Assembly: GCF_900110855.1 (NCBI RefSeq) | Contig: NZ_FOFA01000002.1 | Coordinates: forward strand, 186,001 to 250,000 | DNA from: Microlunatus flavus | GTDB lineage: Bacteria; Actinomycetota; Actinomycetes; Propionibacteriales; Propionibacteriaceae | DNA length: 64,000 nucleotides | Direction: 5' to 3' | Shown here: positions 33,677 to 42,906 of the stretch, in pieces | How positions within the stretch are numbered: the stretch's first letter is position 1 | Layout of the letters: each line of letters begins with the position of its first letter | The notes under the pieces: model-generated | Databases searched by the model: none | Told to the model about the DNA's origin: nothing | Seen by the model: the letters and a program-made list of their open reading frames with translations, nothing else | Made by a program: the position numbers and the translations under genes

Positions 33677-34705
33677 GTGACCGTCTTCGACGACAGCGCC
33701 CTCGACGACGCGCAGGCCCTCGCCGGCGCGGACGCGATCGTGCGCCGGCTGGCGGAGGCCGGTTCACGCGTGCGGCGCGAGACCGCCGACGCGGGCGAGC
33801 CGATCGACCGGCTCCGCAGCCTGCCGCGACCCCGCGCGCTGGTGGCCGCGGGCAGCGAGGCCCGCTTCATCCGCGCCATCCTCGAGCCCGTCTGCCCCGT
33901 GCCCCTCGTGGCCTGGCCGCACCACGGCCTCCCCGGCTGGGTGGGTGCGCTCGACCTCGTCGTCGTCATGGCCAGCGACGTGGCGCCGGCCTCGCTGATG
34001 GCCACCGTGCACGAGGCCGTGCGCCGCGGGGCGATGCTGCTGATCGCCTGCCCCGCCTCGTCGCTCGTCGCCGAGCACGCCGCCGGCTCGTCGACGGTCC
34101 TGCTGCCCACCGCGACCGCCGACCCGTTCGCGGCGGCGGTGGTCGCCCTCGACGCGCTGCACACCATGGACCTCGGCCCGGCCGTCGACCCGGAGGCCGT
34201 CGCCGCGACGATGGACGAGGTCGCCCGCGACTGCTCGCCGTACGCCGACGTGTCGGAGAACCCGGCCAAGGACCTCGCCCTGTGCATGGCCGACGCCCAG
34301 CCCCTGGTCTGGGGCGGGTCGACGCTGGCCGCGCGCGCCAGCCGGCGGGTGGCCGAGGCGCTGCGGGCCGCGAGCGGTCGGGCCGCCCTGGCCGCCGACG
34401 CCGACGCGCTGCTGCCGATCGTCGAGGCGACGACCGCCCGGGACCCGTTCGCCGACCCCTTCACCGACGGCCTGTCGGCCGACCGGCGCCCGTGCCTGGT
34501 CCTCCTCGACGACGGCAACTCCTCCCCGGTGGTCCGCGCCGATCACGGTCGCCTCGTCGCCGCGGCCGAACGGGCCGACGTGCGGGCGAGCGTGGTGCAG
34601 CACCGGCACGGTTCCGACGTCGAGCGCTACGCCGCCCTGCTGCAGACGGGCATGTTCGCGGCGGTCTACCTCTCCGTCGGCCTCGGGCGCACCTCGGAGG
34701 ACTGA
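33677..34705 (+). CDS. SIS-domain protein, TobH/phosphomannose isomerase-like
   Basis: Protein of 342 residues related to the bifunctional phosphoglucose/phosphomannose isomerase type and to actinobacterial TobH-like proteins. Visible segments are RPRALVAAGSEARFIRAILE, DLVVVMASDVAPASLMATVHEA, GAMLLIACPASSLVAEHAAG and ENPAKDLALCMADAQPLVWGG. Catalytic residues are not clear, so isomerase activity is uncertain. In the conserved block it is usually followed by manA, which is missing here. The GTG start lies 5 bp after the Trm112 stop. The 3' end overlaps the convergent gene by 40 bp. Confidence 0.78.
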   Translation: MTVFDDSALDDAQALAGADAIVRRLAEAGSRVRRETADAGEPIDRLRSLPRPRALVAAGSEARFIRAILEPVCPVPLVAWPHHGLPGWVGALDLVVVMASDVAPASLMATVHEAVRRGAMLLIACPASSLVAEHAAGSSTVLLPTATADPFAAAVVALDALHTMDLGPAVDPEAVAATMDEVARDCSPYADVSENPAKDLALCMADAQPLVWGGSTLAARASRRVAEALRAASGRAALAADADALLPIVEATTARDPFADPFTDGLSADRRPCLVLLDDGNSSPVVRADHGRLVAAAERADVRASVVQHRHGSDVERYAALLQTGMFAAVYLSVGLGRTSED

Positions 34706-35799
34706 CCGGGGTCGTCGGCGCCGTCGGGGTCCACGAACTCCCCGCCGACGCTGGTCGCCAGGTCGGGGCCGAACAGCGCTGCCGGGGTGAACGCGCCGGG
34801 ACGACCCTCGCCCCGCGCGAGGCGCCGGCACACCTCGGCGGCGAAGGCGACGGTGGCGACCTGCGCGTCCGGCAGGCGCAGCCAGCCCTCGCTGCGCGTG
34901 CCGTCCTCCCACGTCACCGTCGCGTGACCCCACGAGTGGGACCGGGGCGCCGGTCGGGCCGGCAGCCGCACCGCCGCGAGCCGCCGGGTCGCGAACCGCC
35001 GCAGCGGCCCGACGTGCAGCAGGCCGGACCCGAGCCGCAGGGCCGTGCGGGCCGCGGCCGACGGTGCTGCGCCGGAAGCGCAGTCGACCGAGGGGGCCCC
35101 GCTGGCGCGCTGGGCGGCGACGAGCTCGCCGAGCGGCATCAGCCCGGCCCGCACCCGATCGCCGCCCGGGGTGACCAGCTCGCGCACCTCGCCACCGATC
35201 GGTGCGGCGGAGAGGCGTCCGTGGCGGTAGCGCCGGCCCGTGAACCGACCGCCGCCCGGGACGCCGGGGAGGCCCTCCAGCACGGTGCCGGCGAGGGCCT
35301 CGCCCACGAGGCCGCCGTCGGAGGCCATCGAGGGCAGCATGTCGGTCCGGACGTGGACGGCCCGGCGAGAGCCGTCGCACAGCCGCACCACCACGCTCTC
35401 GGTCGCGGCGACGCCGAAGCCGGCGCCGGTGACCAGCGTGCGTCCGGCCCGCTCGGCCTCGGCGTGGCGGGCCAGCACGGCCGGGACGGCGGCGAGGTCG
35501 TTGGCGACGTCGACGTAGTCGCTGCCGGCCGCGAGGCACGCGTCGACCAGGCGCGGGGCCGAGGTGGTGAAGGGCCCGACCGTGCTCAGGACGATCGCGG
35601 GGTGCTCCCGGGCGACCGCCCCGGCCATCGCCCGCACGTCCGGCAGCGCGAGGGTGCGGTGCCCGCCCTCCGCAGCGGCCGCCCGCAGCCGGTCGGGGTC
35701 GCGCCCCACCAGCACGGGCTCTGCACCGCTGCCCGCGAGGGCCGACGCGACCGCCCGTCCCGTACGCCCGGTGCCTCCCAGGATCCAGACCTCGTCCAT
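34666..35799 (-). CDS. Saccharopine-dehydrogenase-like NAD(P)-binding protein
   Basis: Protein of 377 residues with an N-terminal Rossmann fold (MDEVWILGGTGRTGRAVASAL). VGPFTTSAPRLVDACLAAGSDYVDV and the GAGFGVAATESVVVRL segment are typical of trans-acting enoyl reductases and saccharopine-dehydrogenase-like proteins. Substrate unknown; lysine metabolism is not implied. The ATG start lies 20 bp from the first of two operator-like palindromes shared with a divergent tetR gene, so it is likely controlled by that repressor. Confidence 0.8.
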   Translation of the reverse strand: MDEVWILGGTGRTGRAVASALAGSGAEPVLVGRDPDRLRAAAAEGGHRTLALPDVRAMAGAVAREHPAIVLSTVGPFTTSAPRLVDACLAAGSDYVDVANDLAAVPAVLARHAEAERAGRTLVTGAGFGVAATESVVVRLCDGSRRAVHVRTDMLPSMASDGGLVGEALAGTVLEGLPGVPGGGRFTGRRYRHGRLSAAPIGGEVRELVTPGGDRVRAGLMPLGELVAAQRASGAPSVDCASGAAPSAAARTALRLGSGLLHVGPLRRFATRRLAAVRLPARPAPRSHSWGHATVTWEDGTRSEGWLRLPDAQVATVAFAAEVCRRLARGEGRPGAFTPAALFGPDLATSVGGEFVDPDGADDPGQSSEVRPRPTER

Positions 35800-35820
35800 C
35801 CCACTCACTCCCTCGCTGAT

Positions 35821-35833
35821 GACACGTCGTGTC
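35821..35833. promoter_or_regulatory. TetR operator-like palindrome 1
   Basis: GACAC-GTC-GTGTC, flanked by ATG and GTCG. The same arms recur at 35852-35864, with centres 31 bp apart (about three helical turns). Confidence 0.65.
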
Positions 35834-35851
35834 GTCGTCCTCGAGCAGTAT

Positions 35852-35864
35852 GACACGCAGTGTC
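35852..35864. promoter_or_regulatory. TetR operator-like palindrome 2
   Basis: GACAC-GCA-GTGTC is within 6 bp of the TAGGGT hexamer of the divergent tetR gene. Bound repressor would cover that promoter. Confidence 0.65.
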
Positions 35865-35869
35865 GTCGG

Positions 35870-35875
35870 TAGGGT
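35870..35875 (+). promoter_or_regulatory. -10 hexamer TAGGGT, probable leaderless promoter of tetR
   Basis: TAGGGT ends 6 nt before the GTG at 35882. Confidence 0.5.
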
Positions 35876-35881
35876 CGAGGT

Positions 35882-36496
35882 GTGGGCAGGTGGGAGCCGG
35901 ACGCGCGCGGGCGCCTGGAGCGGGCGGCGCTCGAGCTGTTCGTCGAGCAGGGCTTCTCCGCGACGACGGTTCCGCAGATCACCGCCCGGGCCGGCCTGAC
36001 CACCCGAACCTTCTTCCGGCACTTCGCCGACAAGCGCGAGGTGCTGTACGCCGGGGACGAGGTCGCGGCCCGCGCGCGGCGGCTCCTGGAGGAGGCCCCG
36101 CCCGGCCTGGACGCGGTCGCAGTGGTCGAGCAGGGGCTCCAGCGCGTGGCCGCCGAACGCTTCGACGGTCGCCGCGACGAGGTCCGGCAGCGCCGGGACC
36201 TGGTCCGGGCCGAGGCGACCCTGCGCGAGCGCGACGCCCAGAAGCGCGCCGACCTCGTCGGGGTGATCCGACCGGCGCTGGAGGCGCGGGGGACCGATGC
36301 GGTCGAGGCGGCGCTCGTCGCCGAGCTCGCCGTCGTCGTCCTCCACGTGGCCCTCGACGCGTGGCTCGACGCGCCCGACGAACGGCCGCTGGGCGCGTAC
36401 ATGACGGACTGCTTCCGCCGCCTGCGCGGGGTGCTCGACGACCCCGCGGACGGCTCGGCCGGACCGCGCGTGCAGGAGCAGGCTGCGCGGTTCTGA
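35882..36496 (+). CDS. TetR family transcriptional regulator
   Basis: Repressor of 204 residues. The helix-turn-helix is near the N-terminus: RGRLERAALELFVEQGFSAT, then TVPQITARAGLTTRTFFRHFADKREVLY (about 26-53). The C-terminal domain is of the common actinobacterial type (LGAYMTDCFRRLRGVLDD). The GTG start matches the leaderless box. It is divergent from the saccharopine-dehydrogenase-like gene across two matching palindromes, so it probably represses both itself and that gene. Confidence 0.88.
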   Translation: MGRWEPDARGRLERAALELFVEQGFSATTVPQITARAGLTTRTFFRHFADKREVLYAGDEVAARARRLLEEAPPGLDAVAVVEQGLQRVAAERFDGRRDEVRQRRDLVRAEATLRERDAQKRADLVGVIRPALEARGTDAVEAALVAELAVVVLHVALDAWLDAPDERPLGAYMTDCFRRLRGVLDDPADGSAGPRVQEQAARF

Positions 36497-36509
36497 CAAG
36501 ATCGCCCCT

Positions 36510-37493
36510 GTGAGTGCAGAGGGCGGGACCAAGGCCGTCGTGGCGGCGCTGACCGCCAACCTGGCGATCGCGCTGGTGAAGTTCGGCGCCTGGGCGCTCA
36601 CGGGCGCCTCGTCGATGCTGGCCGAGGCGATCCACTCGGTGGCGGACTCGGGCAACCAGGTGCTGCTGCTCGTCGGCGGCAAGCGGGCCAAGAAGGGCGT
36701 GACCCCGGAGCACCCGTTCGGCTACGGCCGCGAGCGCTACGTCTTCGGCTTCATCGTGGCCGTCGTGCTCTTCAGCGTCGGCGGGCTCTTCGCGCTCTAC
36801 GAGGCGTACCACAAGTGGCACGAGATCCACCTCGGTCACCCCGACTCCCTGCTCGACGGGCGCTGGTGGTGGGTCCCGCTGCTGGTGCTGGGCGCCGCCA
36901 TCGTCGCCGAGGGGCTGTCGTTCCGCACCGCGGTGCGCGAGTCGAACCGCACGCGGGGCAAGCAGACCTGGCCGAAGTTCATCCGCGCCGCCAAGGCGCC
37001 CGAGCTGCCCGTCATCCTGCTCGAGGACTTCGCGGCGCTGATCGGCCTGGTCTTCGCGTTCCTCGGGATCGGGCTGACGCTGCTCACCCGCAACGGGATC
37101 TTCGACGTCATCGGCACCGCGCTGATCGGCCTGCTGCTGGTCGCCGTCGCCATCACCCTGGCCGTGGAGACCAAGAGCCTGCTGCTCGGCGAGGCCGCCG
37201 GGCCCGAGGTGCAGCGCCACATCGAGCGCGCCCTCGCCGGCACCGAGGGGGTGGAGCGGATCATCCACATGAAGACGATGCACATGGGCCCCGAGGAGAT
37301 CCTCGTGGCGGCCAAGATCGCGGTCAGCCCGGCCGACCGCGCCGTCGAGGTCGCCGACATCATCGACCGGGCCGAGGGGGCCATCCGCGAGGCGGAGCCG
37401 ATGGTCACCTCGCTCTACCTCGAGCCCGACATCTACCGCGCCGACTACACCCCCGCGCCGCGTCCCGAGCGGCCGTCGGCGCCGGCCCACTGA
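36510..37493 (+). CDS. Cation diffusion facilitator family transporter
   Basis: Membrane divalent metal/proton antiporter of 327 residues with six predicted helices. The N-terminal helix LTANLAIALVKFGAWALTGA is followed by AEAIHSVADSGNQVLLLVG, which carries the His/Asp metal site (HSVAD). A later helix has EDFAALIGLVFAFLG, where Glu replaces the more usual His. The C-terminal cytoplasmic domain contains IHMKTMHMGPEEILVAAKI. The GTG start has CAAGAT 7 nt upstream. Zn, Fe, Co or Mn could be carried. It follows tetR by 13 bp and may be read through from its promoter. Confidence 0.88.
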   Translation: MSAEGGTKAVVAALTANLAIALVKFGAWALTGASSMLAEAIHSVADSGNQVLLLVGGKRAKKGVTPEHPFGYGRERYVFGFIVAVVLFSVGGLFALYEAYHKWHEIHLGHPDSLLDGRWWWVPLLVLGAAIVAEGLSFRTAVRESNRTRGKQTWPKFIRAAKAPELPVILLEDFAALIGLVFAFLGIGLTLLTRNGIFDVIGTALIGLLLVAVAITLAVETKSLLLGEAAGPEVQRHIERALAGTEGVERIIHMKTMHMGPEEILVAAKIAVSPADRAVEVADIIDRAEGAIREAEPMVTSLYLEPDIYRADYTPAPRPERPSAPAH

Positions 37494-37576
37494 CCCTCGA
37501 GCCACGGCTCGCCGGCGGGCCCGGTACGGGTCCGGCCGCGCCTCGTCCGCGCGTACGGAGGGGTGCCGGCGGTCGG

Positions 37577-37582
37577 TAGCCT
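37577..37582 (+). promoter_or_regulatory. -10 hexamer TAGCCT, probable leaderless promoter of ahcY
   Basis: TAGCCT ends 7 nt before the ATG at 37590. The GGGGAG between them is too close to act as a Shine-Dalgarno site. Confidence 0.5.
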
Positions 37583-37589
37583 GGGGAGC

Positions 37590-39026
<1,437 letters not shown>

Positions 39027-39030
39027 ATCG

Positions 39031-39082
39031 ATCGTCTCCGCTGCGCTCCGACGCGGCTTGCGCTCGGGTCCGCTGCCTTCCG
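39031..39082 (+). repeat. Dispersed post-stop repeat (family 2), copy C (diverged)
   Basis: TCTCCGCTGCGCTCCGACGC, then GGTCCGCTGCCTTCCGAC. It is a looser match to copies A and B but has the same order of elements and the same place, starting 4 bp after the ahcY stop. Confidence 0.5.
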
Positions 39083-39125
39083 ACCTCCCGGGAACGACGA
39101 AGAGCGTGTCGTTCCCGGGAGGTCG
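39081..39125 (+). terminator. Strong terminator hairpin after ahcY
   Basis: CGACCTCCCGGGAACGAC pairs perfectly with GTCGTTCCCGGGAGGTCG (18 bp) around a 9-nt loop. It probably ends the ahcY transcript. Confidence 0.8.
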
Positions 39126-39175
39126 TCCAGGCAGCGGCGCGCCCCGCCGGCTGTCGTCCCGTACGCCCCAGGGTT

Positions 39176-39199
39176 GCCCTTCGACAGGCTCAGGGAGCG
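39176..39199 (+). repeat. REP-like repeat
   Basis: GCCCTTCGACAGGCTCAGGG is an intact copy between ahcY and the convergent DUF294 gene. Confidence 0.8.
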
Positions 39200-39205
39200 T
39201 CTCCG

Positions 39206-39225
39206 GGCCCTTCGACAGCTCAGGA
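39206..39225 (+). repeat. REP-like repeat, shortened copy
   Basis: GGCCCTTCGACAGCTCAGG has lost one or two bases of the centre. It forms a direct tandem with the copy 30 bp upstream. Confidence 0.7.
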
Positions 39226-39239
39226 CCGTGGCACTCAGG

Positions 39240-41105
39240 TCAGGAGACGGCCCACTCCTCGGCGGGGAGCCAGGCGCTTAGGTTGTCCATGCGCCGCTGG
39301 ACGGCGGCGACCTCGCGGACCGCGGAGGCGATGACGCTGCGGTCGAGGGGGGAGAGGTGCTCCAGGCGGAGCACGTCGGAGGGCCGCTCCCCGCGCTCGA
39401 CCTGGTCGAGCTGGGCCTGCAGCCGGACGCCCTGCAGCACCTCGAACACCTCGGCCAGCGTGCGGGCCTGGGCCGCGGGCAGCATCTCGCTGCTGCCCGA
39501 CTCGCGCAGCCGCTCCGGGGTGGGCAGCACGGTCGTGCCCGCGCTGAGCGCGGCCCAGCGGGCGATGTTCGTGATGGGCAGCAGCGCGTGCGCCTTGATG
39601 TCGAACGTCTCCGGACGGCGGGCGAGCAGGTCGCGCACGGACCGCAGCCGGGCCCGGTAGGCGAGCGACTCCAGCAGCAGCAGCCGCATGGTCAGGGGGT
39701 GCGCGCGCAGGTCGCCGAACACGCGGGCGACGGCGGGCAGGCCCGGGTCGCCCCACACGGGCCGGGCGTCGACGAGCAGCGACGTCATCATCGCCCCCTG
39801 GGCCTTGATCGGGTTGTCGAGCCAGTCCTGCGCGGCCGCGCGCCAGTCGGCGTTGGTCCGCGAGAACTCGCGCCGGTACGCGGCCGCGCCGTGGCGGTCG
39901 TGGCCGAGACCGGCGCGCCCGAGCAGCGCGTGCACCTCGCCGAACGCGCGCCGGTACGCCTCCACCGTCTCCGGCGGCAGGTCGTCGGCGAACGACACCG
40001 CCGAGTCGACGTCGGAGGACAGGACGGCCTCCCGCCGGCCGTTGCTGCCGATGCTGAGCCACGTGAAGCCGTCGGCCGGCAGGTCGGGGTGCTCGGCCAG
40101 CACGAGCTCGATCGCCCGGCGCACGCAGGCGTCGACGAGGGTGGAGTGCACCGCCAGGACGCGCGCTGAGCCGAGGCCGCGCCGGACCAGGTCGGCCAGC
40201 AGCGCCGGGAGCCGCTGCCCGGTGGCCGCGAGCGTGCCGGCGTCGGGCGCGCGGCGCAGCTGCTCCTGCAGCCCGGCCCCTGCGTTGCCCGGCGCGACGA
40301 CGACGTCGCGGGGGGACACGACCCCGCGCAGGTCGCCGTCGCGGTCGGTCACCAGGACGTAGTCGGCCTCCCGGTCGAGCAGGGCGACCACGGCCTCGAG
40401 GACGGAGTCGTCGGGGGCGACGTGGACGGGGTCGCGGTCGACCACCTCCGAGACCGGCGCGTCGAGCGGGTAGGCCCCGGCGACCACGCGCTCGCGGACG
40501 AGGCGGTCGGTGAGCAGCCCCAGCCGTCCGCCGCGGAGCCGGACCACGCAGTAGCCGTGGCCGTGCTCGGTCATCGCCCGGACGGCCTCGGCGACGGGTC
40601 GGCGCCCCTCGACCACCAGCGGCTCGGTGCGCACCAGGTCGGACACGACCGAGTACGTCGGCGTCTCGTGGCCGTGCAGCGCGGAGGAGACCTCGCTGGC
40701 CAGGAAGCGGCTGCCGCCGGGGGAGGTGAAGGCGGGCAGGACGGCGGCCTCGGGCAGGCGCGCCACCGTCGAGGGGCGCAGCGCCACCGCCCGCGGTCCG
40801 ACGGGCTGGCCGGTGAGCATGGCCGAGAAGCCGAAGAGCCCGCCGCTCCCGACCCGCTCCTGCGCCGGCCCGGCCAGCTGGTCGGCGTCGTTCCAGAGCC
40901 CGACCCGGCCCTCGACGACGACGAAGACCTCGACCGTGGGGGAGGCGAAGGCGTCGAGGACGGTCTCGCCGGCAAAGAACCGCTCGAGCGTGGCCGCCTC
41001 GGCCAGCGTCGTGAGCGCGTAGCGGTCGAGGGAGTCGAACGGCGGGTGCCCGGCGAGGAAGGTCTCCAGGGGCTGCGCGCCCTCCTCGTCCGCCGGCGTC
41101 CGCAC
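39240..41105 (-). CDS. cNMP-binding/CBS/DUF294 nucleotidyltransferase-like protein
   Basis: Cytoplasmic signalling protein of 621 residues. The N-terminal cyclic-nucleotide-binding-like domain (about 15-115) shows FFAGETVLDAFASP and VFVVVEGRVGLWND. A CBS pair (about 135-260) follows, with VAEAVRAMTEHGHGYCVV and LEAVVALLDREADYVLVTD. The DUF294 nucleotidyltransferase domain (about 290-430) carries FTWLSIGSNGRREAVLSSDVD, the GS...D.D metal pattern of polymerase-beta-like enzymes. A DUF294 C-terminal helical domain completes it. It may be a GlnD-like uridylyl- or adenylyltransferase; the partner is unknown. The GTG start has CACGAT 6 nt upstream. Divergent from a secreted propeller gene. Confidence 0.85.
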   Translation of the reverse strand: MRTPADEEGAQPLETFLAGHPPFDSLDRYALTTLAEAATLERFFAGETVLDAFASPTVEVFVVVEGRVGLWNDADQLAGPAQERVGSGGLFGFSAMLTGQPVGPRAVALRPSTVARLPEAAVLPAFTSPGGSRFLASEVSSALHGHETPTYSVVSDLVRTEPLVVEGRRPVAEAVRAMTEHGHGYCVVRLRGGRLGLLTDRLVRERVVAGAYPLDAPVSEVVDRDPVHVAPDDSVLEAVVALLDREADYVLVTDRDGDLRGVVSPRDVVVAPGNAGAGLQEQLRRAPDAGTLAATGQRLPALLADLVRRGLGSARVLAVHSTLVDACVRRAIELVLAEHPDLPADGFTWLSIGSNGRREAVLSSDVDSAVSFADDLPPETVEAYRRAFGEVHALLGRAGLGHDRHGAAAYRREFSRTNADWRAAAQDWLDNPIKAQGAMMTSLLVDARPVWGDPGLPAVARVFGDLRAHPLTMRLLLLESLAYRARLRSVRDLLARRPETFDIKAHALLPITNIARWAALSAGTTVLPTPERLRESGSSEMLPAAQARTLAEVFEVLQGVRLQAQLDQVERGERPSDVLRLEHLSPLDRSVIASAVREVAAVQRRMDNLSAWLPAEEWAVS

Positions 41106-41236
41106 CGCCTCATCGTGGCACACACCAGTTGGCTGAGAACCGCCCCAAGAACGCTCAGCATGCCTATGCTTCACCTCGCCACGGGGGACGTGGCCCGCGC
41201 GTCGGGGAGCGGCGCACGACCGTGCTTGGAGCTCTT

Positions 41237-42862
41237 GTGCGCCTCACCCGTCCTGCCCTGCGTACGGCCGTCGTCGCCGTCGCGGGTTCGCTCGCCGCCG
41301 CCGCCCTGGCCATGCCTTCCGGCGCCGTGGGGGCGACGACCGTCCTGCCGACGCACGCCCTGGGCGTCCACCAACCGCGGTCGATGGTCTTCGCCCACGA
41401 CCACCTGTTCCTCAGCGGCGACGACGAGGTCCTGGTCCTCGACGGCGACGGCACCGTGCGGGGCACGCTCGACGGCCTCGCCGGGGCCGCCGGCGAGGTC
41501 GTCTCCGCCGACGCCGGCACGGTCTACGTGGCCCTCCGCGGCGCCGCGCAGGTCGCGGCCGTGGACACGACGACGCTCGCGGTCCGCCGCTTCGCGACCG
41601 ACCCCTGCCCGACCGACGTCGCGCTCGTGGGGGACCGGCTCTTCTACTCCGCGGGCTGCGACGCGGGTGCCGGCCACATCGCCTCGGTCGACGCCGTCAC
41701 CGGCGGCGCCCCGGCGGCGAGCGGCGTCAGCACCTTCTTCTACGGCCCGCCCGTCCTGGCGGCCGGCGGCAGCACCCTGGTCGCAGGCGTCCCCGCGCAG
41801 AGCCCCGCCGTCACCTACGCCTACGACGTCTCCGGGGCGACGCTGACGAAGGTCGGGGAGTCCGACATCAGCGGCAGCAACCTCCAGGACCTGGCGGTCA
41901 GCCCGGACGGCGAGACGGTCTACGTGTCGTCTGGCTACCCGTACGTCCTGCGCAGCTTCGCGCGTGACCTGCAGACCGCGCGCACCACCTACGAGACCGG
42001 CGCATACTCCAGCGGCGTCGCCCTGAGCCCCGACGGCTCCCGTGTGGCGGTGGGCCGGAACAACGAGGAGTCGAACCTGCTCGTTTTCGCGCACGGCACC
42101 GCCGACCTGCTCGTGTCGGGTTCTGCGAACCCCACGCCGGCGTCCACCGAGCCGGCCGCCGTGCCCGGCACCCTGGCGTTCTCGGCCGACGGCCGCCGCG
42201 TCTACGCGCTCGTCGGCGACGCGTGGGACGGCCCCGTCTGGCTCACCTCCGCCTCGGTGCAGGAGCCCACCACCCTGACGCTCGGCAAGGTCACCTCGCC
42301 CTCGGGTCGTACGGGCACCCTGCGCGCGAGCGCCGCCCTGGCCGAGCCGCGCGCGGGCGTGCCGGTCACCTTCACCCTGGAGCGGCAGGGGGAGAGGGAC
42401 GTCACGGTCGTCGTGAAGACCGACGCGAAGGGCGTGGCGAGCCTGAGCCGCAAGGTGACCTCCGGCGGGCGGCTCTCCGCCGCGTACGCGGGCGACGACA
42501 CGCACCAGCCGTCGTCGACGGCCAAGGCCTCCTGGACGGTGTCGTCGAAGACCACGGCGACGCTGCACGGCAAGCACACGACCAAGCACCACAAGCTGCG
42601 CTACACGAAGGCCTCGCGCGTCGTCCTCGACGTCGCGGTGGACCCGTCCACGGCGGAGGTCGTGCACGTGCAGCTGCAGCGCCGGTCCGGCGGGCACTGG
42701 AAGACCGAGGACCAGAGCGACGAGCAGCTGGACCAGGGCCGGCTCACCCTGCAGCTCGACACGGCGCGCAAGCACAAGGACCTGCGCTTCGTCGTCGCCT
42801 TCGCGGGCGACGACACCACGCGGGCGTCGAAGGCGACCTCGAAGACCTTCGTCGTCGGCTGA
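41237..42862 (+). CDS. Secreted beta-propeller protein with C-terminal Ig-like domains
   Basis: Protein of 541 residues. The Sec signal peptide (LRTAVVAVAGSLAAAALAMP, cleavage near AVGA) is followed by a YVTN/PQQ-like propeller (about 40-360, repeats such as DLAVSPDGETVYVSSG and VALSPDGSRVAVGRN). Two Ig-like beta domains come next (about 365-540, with GVPVTFTLERQG and FAGDDTTRASKATSKTF). One Cys pair (DPCPTD, SAGCDAG) may form a disulfide. A wall or matrix role is likely; no catalytic site is seen. The GTG start has GGAGC 4-5 nt upstream. TATGCT near 41167 may be the -10 box. Confidence 0.75.
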   Translation: MRLTRPALRTAVVAVAGSLAAAALAMPSGAVGATTVLPTHALGVHQPRSMVFAHDHLFLSGDDEVLVLDGDGTVRGTLDGLAGAAGEVVSADAGTVYVALRGAAQVAAVDTTTLAVRRFATDPCPTDVALVGDRLFYSAGCDAGAGHIASVDAVTGGAPAASGVSTFFYGPPVLAAGGSTLVAGVPAQSPAVTYAYDVSGATLTKVGESDISGSNLQDLAVSPDGETVYVSSGYPYVLRSFARDLQTARTTYETGAYSSGVALSPDGSRVAVGRNNEESNLLVFAHGTADLLVSGSANPTPASTEPAAVPGTLAFSADGRRVYALVGDAWDGPVWLTSASVQEPTTLTLGKVTSPSGRTGTLRASAALAEPRAGVPVTFTLERQGERDVTVVVKTDAKGVASLSRKVTSGGRLSAAYAGDDTHQPSSTAKASWTVSSKTTATLHGKHTTKHHKLRYTKASRVVLDVAVDPSTAEVVHVQLQRRSGGHWKTEDQSDEQLDQGRLTLQLDTARKHKDLRFVVAFAGDDTTRASKATSKTFVVG

Positions 42863-42875
42863 GGCCGGACCGGGA

Positions 42876-42905
42876 CGCGCTCCGCCCCGTCGCGGGCGGG
42901 GCGCG
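42876..42905. terminator. Bidirectional terminator hairpin
   Basis: CGCGCTCCGCCC (42876-42887) pairs with GGGCGGGGCGCG (42894-42905) with one T-G pair and a 6-nt loop. It lies between two convergent stop codons. Confidence 0.65.
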
Positions 42906-42906
42906 C

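Noticed and set aside
34666-35799. Lysine-pathway saccharopine dehydrogenase
   Set aside because: Only the NAD(P)-binding fold is shared. Context (own TetR, no lysine genes) and the short length do not support that pathway.
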